From Treponema sp. (GTDB lineage: Bacteria > Spirochaetota > Spirochaetia > Treponematales > Breznakiellaceae), in the NCBI GenBank assembly GCA_020216655.1, contig JAIWNU010000027.1, positions 1-10,000 on the forward strand: 10,000 nucleotides of DNA, in the 5' to 3' direction. Below the pieces are notes generated by a model. That model did not search any database, had not been told where the DNA came from, and saw nothing but the letters and a program-made list of their open reading frames with translations. Within the stretch, counting starts at the first letter, position 1, and every line of letters begins with the position of its first letter. The position numbers were made by a program, and so were the translations under genes. Of the stretch, positions 7,091 to 10,000 are shown one piece after another.

Positions 7091-8538
7091 TGCAACAACC
7101 CATACCCCTTCTGCAGGAAGAAAGCGTTCCCGGCCGGCGAGCAGCACAACTGCCTGAACGCTCGGTACCCGAAACACCGCTTCCCGCCTCTCTGCTCCGG
7201 GATTCGCTTAATCTTCCTGAACTGGATGAGCTTTCGGTGGTTCGCCACTTTACCCGGCTCTCTCACATGAATTTTTCTATAGACGGCCAGTTCTACCCCC
7301 TGGGGTCCTGTACCATGAAGTACAACCCCAAAATGAACGAAGAAGCCGCCTCCTATGCGGGCTTCCGCCGCTCCCATCCCCTTGCACCGGAAAGTCTCTC
7401 GCAAGGGTCCTTAGCCCTCATGTACGGCCTCCAGGAAGCCCTGCAGGAGATTACGGGCTTTAAAGCGGTGAGCCTCCAGCCCGCTGCGGGGGCCCACGGG
7501 GAACTTACCGGGGTGCTTATCATCCGGGCATGGCATGTCAGCCGGGGAGACAGCAAACGGAACCGGGTGCTGATACCCGATTCGGCCCACGGGACAAACC
7601 CTGCAACCTGCACCATGGCGGGGCTCATAGCTGAGACCATTCCCTCGGATAATTCGGGAGGAGTAGACCTGAATGCGCTGCGGGCTGCCTGCTCGGGCGA
7701 AAATGCAGCGACCGTGGCGGGCCTCATGATTACAAATCCCAGTACTTTGGGGCTCTTCGAACGTAATATAAAGGAAATTATTTCGATAGTTCACCAGGCC
7801 GGCGGGCTTGTGTACGGCGATGGGGCTAATATGAATGCCCTGGTAGGAATTGTACGGCCCGCAGATCTCGGTTTTGATGTAATGCATCTGAACCTGCACA
7901 AGACCTTTTCTACCCCCCACGGGGGCGGCGGCCCCGGCGCAGGAGCGGTCGGCGTTACCGCGGCCTTGGCAGAATTTCTTCCCGGTCCCGTGGCTACAAA
8001 AAGCACCGAAGGCTACAGTTTCCGCATGCCTTCCCAATCTATCGGCCGGGTCAAGGCCTTTTACGGCAACTTCGCCGTGTTGGTGCGGGCCTACGCCTAT
8101 ATCCTGAGGCTCGGGGCCGCGGGGCTTCGCCGCGTTGCTGAATACTCAGTCCTCAACGCCAACTATATCCGCAGCCTCGTTCAGGAACAGTACCCTGCGG
8201 TTTACGGAGAGGGCCGGTGGAACATGCACGAGTTTGTCGCATCGCCTGAGCTTCCTAACGACATTCACACCCTGGATATCGCCAAACGGCTTATCGATTA
8301 TGGCTTCCATCCGCCGACGATTTACTTTCCCCTCATTGTCAAGGAAGCCCTCATGGTGGAACCGACGGAAACAGAAAGCCCCGAAACGCTGGAAGCCTTT
8401 GCCCGGGCCCTCCTCAGCATCGCCGAAGAAGCCCGGGAAAATCCGGAGTTAATAAAATCGGCCCCCCACAACACACCGGTCGGCAGGCTCGACGAAACCG
8501 CCGCGGCCCGAAAACCGGTACTCTGCTACCGGGGCTGA
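7087..8538 (+). CDS. gcvPB: Glycine dehydrogenase (decarboxylating) subunit 2 (P protein, PLP-binding half)
   Basis: A 483-residue protein, typical for the beta subunit. It has FYPLGSCTMKYNPKMNE (69-85), DSAHGTNPA (165-173), GDGANMNA (244-251), and the PLP-binding K272 in LNLHKTFSTPHGGGGPG. The active site for glycine decarboxylation is therefore present. ATG 7087 overlaps the gcvPA stop in ATGA; a second ATG at 7090 follows directly. The Shine-Dalgarno sequence AGGGAGG lies at 7073-7079, inside gcvPA, and fits either start. It is the last gene of the operon. Its TGA (8536-8538) lies within the 3' end of the convergent ogt-type gene, with a 13-bp overlap, so no intrinsic terminator fits between them. 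Confidence 0.97.
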   Translation: MMQQPIPLLQEESVPGRRAAQLPERSVPETPLPASLLRDSLNLPELDELSVVRHFTRLSHMNFSIDGQFYPLGSCTMKYNPKMNEEAASYAGFRRSHPLAPESLSQGSLALMYGLQEALQEITGFKAVSLQPAAGAHGELTGVLIIRAWHVSRGDSKRNRVLIPDSAHGTNPATCTMAGLIAETIPSDNSGGVDLNALRAACSGENAATVAGLMITNPSTLGLFERNIKEIISIVHQAGGLVYGDGANMNALVGIVRPADLGFDVMHLNLHKTFSTPHGGGGPGAGAVGVTAALAEFLPGPVATKSTEGYSFRMPSQSIGRVKAFYGNFAVLVRAYAYILRLGAAGLRRVAEYSVLNANYIRSLVQEQYPAVYGEGRWNMHEFVASPELPNDIHTLDIAKRLIDYGFHPPTIYFPLIVKEALMVEPTETESPETLEAFARALLSIAEEARENPELIKSAPHNTPVGRLDETAAARKPVLCYRG

Positions 8539-9017
8539 GCCTGTTCAATAGCAAGGAGCCGCTCCTTGCGCCACAGGCCCCCCGCATAGCCGCCGAGCCT
8601 GCCTCCTGAGGCTAGGACACGGTGGCAGGGAACAAGTATAGGTAAAGGATTGGCACCGCAGGCAGAGCCTACAGCCCGGCTTGCGCCTGCGGAAAATCCC
8701 AGCGATCGAGCCAATTCTCCATAGGTTACGGTAGATCCGTAGGGTATTGCTCGCAGGGCCTCCCAGACCCTTCTCTGAAAGATGGTCCCCCTTATAAACG
8801 CAAAGGGCACCGTAAACTCCCGCAGAGCCCCAGAAAAATAAGCCTCAAGCTCCTCTGTTAAGCGCCCAACAAAAGACGGAACAGAGCCGCCAGAAAGCGC
8901 TGCCCGTTCATCAACCTGATCCTGATGATCTACAAAATCTAGAGCTGTTAGCACCCCGTCATCCCAGGTTGCCTGTAATACACCCAAGGGACTGGGTATA
9001 AGGACGTAATTTTCCAT
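8526..9017 (-). CDS. ogt: Methylated-DNA--[protein]-cysteine S-methyltransferase
   Basis: A 163-residue DNA repair protein that removes the methyl group from O6-methylguanine (and O4-methylthymine) by irreversible transfer to its own cysteine. The C-terminal catalytic domain is complete: VWEALRAIPYG (84-94), RAVGSACGANPLPI (114-127) with the probable base-flipping arginine R114, the active-site C131 in VPCHRV, and GGYAGGLWRKERLLAIE. The N-terminal domain (about 1-75) is short and variable, and there is no Ada-type zinc or AraC domain, so this is the constitutive Ogt/MGMT class. It ends with TAG 8528-8526, overlapping gcvPB by 13 bp on the opposite strand. ATG 9017 has no Shine-Dalgarno sequence, while a TATAAT box lies just upstream, hinting at a leaderless or very short-leader mRNA. 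Confidence 0.95.
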   Translation of the reverse strand: MENYVLIPSPLGVLQATWDDGVLTALDFVDHQDQVDERAALSGGSVPSFVGRLTEELEAYFSGALREFTVPFAFIRGTIFQRRVWEALRAIPYGSTVTYGELARSLGFSAGASRAVGSACGANPLPILVPCHRVLASGGRLGGYAGGLWRKERLLAIEQAQPR

Positions 9018-9023
9018 AGGTAT

Positions 9024-9052
9024 ATTATACTATTAGTATTATATTATTAGTA
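9024..9052 (-). promoter_or_regulatory. Probable ogt promoter with palindrome and direct repeat
   Basis: Reading the minus strand, two perfect TATAAT boxes occur, at 9029-9024 and 9043-9038. The first would start transcription at about the ATG (leaderless), the second would give a leader of about 15-20 nt. No convincing -35 is seen for either. A 13-bp palindrome ATACTA-T-TAGTAT (9027-9039) overlaps both boxes, and TATTAGTA is directly repeated at 9031-9038 and 9045-9052 (14-bp period). The region is very AT-rich, so part of this symmetry may be chance. Confidence 0.4.
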
Positions 9053-9060
9053 AGGTTTTT

Positions 9061-9118
9061 TGCATGCCGATGCAGTAAAAGAAGCCTTTTGTATCGTACT
9101 GTTATGGCCGATTGTTAT
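9061..9118 (+). promoter_or_regulatory. Possible promoter of the outer-membrane protein gene, with small inverted repeat
   Basis: TTGTAT (9089-9094) and TGTTAT (9113-9118) are 18 bp apart on the plus strand and could be a weak promoter about 25 bp upstream of the start codon. Upstream lies a perfect inverted repeat TGCAT-GCCG-ATGCA (9061-9074). No strong match to a known operator is recognised. Confidence 0.3.
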
Positions 9119-9143
9119 ATGAATGTAATTTACGGAGGTATAC

Positions 9144-10000
9144 ATGTACATATCCCCTAGAAAGAAGCTTTCATTATTTATTTCTTTTATTTTGTTGATG
9201 AGCGCAAGCCTGCTCTTTGCCCAAACGGTGGGAGTGGATACAGCTCAGGATCTGTATTCGCCACAGGCAGCGGGCGCGGGTCTTTTTACCACCTCGGCGG
9301 GGACCTCCGCGGCCCAATCGCTCAATCCTGCCAGCGCAGGGCAAGCCCAGCGGACCGTGCTGGATGCGGGCTACCTGATGCTCATGGGCCTGGGATCTGA
9401 GCCTGGCATAGGTCACGCCCTTTCCCTGGGAGCCATATATCCCACGAAATATGCTGTTTTTGCCGGTTCCATGCGGCTCCTTTCCAGTCCCTTTGGGTCC
9501 TTTCCTATTGGGACTACCTTTGGCCTGGACGGCAGCGTCGCCAAAGAACTGTATCCGGGCATGACCGTCGGTGCGGGCTTAAATTTTGGATTCGGTACCG
9601 ACTGGACCGCAGCCTTGGATTTGGGCTTCCGGTACAACATGGGGAAGCTCTTTTTGTTCGATGATTTTACCTGGGCCGTGGTATTCGGAGGTATTGGCAA
9701 AAGTTTTATCCCCTCCCCCTTTACACTTGCAGGTGGTGTCTCCTTTGACTATCTGCGCATCCATGGGAAAGAGGGTAAGCCAGATCCGCTGCGCCTCGGC
9801 GTTGCAAGCGACCTTGCCCTGCCTGGCTTTATGAACCTGACCTGGAAACTGGGCCTTAATATACAGGTTGCCCAACTCCTCACGATTTCTACCTCTACCG
9901 GTCTAAATATACAAGAAGCATTGCTTGGTAAACATGTATCGGGGATTCCCTCGGTAGGGCTCACGATGAATTTTGCCCTCCAGGGGAGCGGTAAAAACCA
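9144..10000 (+). CDS. Secreted, probable outer-membrane beta-barrel protein (partial, C-terminus off right edge)
   Basis: ATG 9144 has a strong GGAGG at 9134-9138 and opens a frame that stays open to base 10000 (285 codons). Residues 1-26 are a signal peptide: basic R6-K7-K8, a hydrophobic core of about 9-25, and predicted cleavage after LFA26 before Q27. There is no lipobox cysteine. The mature part is rich in Gly, Ala, Phe and Leu, with alternating short strands ending in aromatic residues (GAIYPTKYAVFAGSMRLL, GAGLNFGFGTDWTAALDLGF), as in outer-membrane barrels. The start, QAAGAGLFTT then SLNPAS (59-64) and LDAGYLML, resembles spirochaetal UPF0164/TP0548-like and PorV/FadL-like proteins, which share an early NPA motif. 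The family assignment is from memory and tentative; export to the envelope is more secure. Divergent from the ogt gene. Confidence 0.7.
   Translation, partial: MYISPRKKLSLFISFILLMSASLLFAQTVGVDTAQDLYSPQAAGAGLFTTSAGTSAAQSLNPASAGQAQRTVLDAGYLMLMGLGSEPGIGHALSLGAIYPTKYAVFAGSMRLLSSPFGSFPIGTTFGLDGSVAKELYPGMTVGAGLNFGFGTDWTAALDLGFRYNMGKLFLFDDFTWAVVFGGIGKSFIPSPFTLAGGVSFDYLRIHGKEGKPDPLRLGVASDLALPGFMNLTWKLGLNIQVAQLLTISTSTGLNIQEALLGKHVSGIPSVGLTMNFALQGSGKN

Noticed and set aside
7411..8037. 208-codon open frame on the minus strand
   Set aside because: It is opposite the highly conserved PLP-binding region of gcvPB; its Cys/Gly/Pro-rich translation has no recognisable domain and mirrors the GC-rich codons.
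9413..9964. Overlapping minus-strand open frames
   Set aside because: They are opposite the signal-peptide-bearing barrel protein, which has a strong Shine-Dalgarno sequence and an open frame to the window edge.

Overview
The window looks like chromosomal DNA from a spirochaete, most likely Treponema or a close relative. This is an inference from three things: a two-subunit glycine decarboxylase operon, a chemoreceptor-like protein beside an HD-GYP protein and a lone receiver protein, and a signal-peptide-bearing protein resembling treponemal outer-membrane barrels. No rRNA, tRNA, CRISPR array, insertion sequence or phage gene is visible.

Left part, 1-4158: a signal-transduction cluster. A membrane-anchored, chemoreceptor-like protein with a degenerate signalling tip (minus strand, from 1298 off the left edge) diverges from a long plus-strand gene (1417-3750). 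That gene encodes four PAS-type sensor domains and a C-terminal HD-GYP cyclic-di-GMP phosphodiesterase. Its reading frame stays open for about 777 codons except for two in-frame stops, TAG at 1546 and TGA at 2860; protein homology continues in the same frame across both. It is either a very young pseudogene, a gene with sequence errors, or a gene that is read through. A stand-alone receiver-domain protein (4158-3745, minus) converges on it and overlaps its end by 6 bp.

Middle part, 4202-8538: a compact, more GC-rich operon gcvT-gcvH-gcvPA-gcvPB encoding the T, H and two-part P proteins of the glycine cleavage system. The genes overlap by 4 bp (ATGA) or are 2 bp apart, each with a clear Shine-Dalgarno sequence. 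A good promoter (TTGCCC-17-TATAAT) lies directly upstream and leaves a leader of only about 12 nt, too short for a glycine riboswitch. The L protein (lipoamide dehydrogenase) and lipoylation enzymes are not here and must be encoded elsewhere. Together the four proteins would cleave glycine to CO2, NH3 and methylene-tetrahydrofolate.

Right part, 8526-10000: an O6-methylguanine-DNA methyltransferase gene on the minus strand, tail-overlapping gcvPB by 13 bp. An AT-rich divergent intergenic region follows, with two TATAAT boxes and a palindrome. Last is the 5' part of a secreted, probably outer-membrane beta-barrel protein running off the right edge.

The strongest lead is the doubly interrupted PAS/HD-GYP gene. 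The rest is mostly recognisable housekeeping and signalling content.
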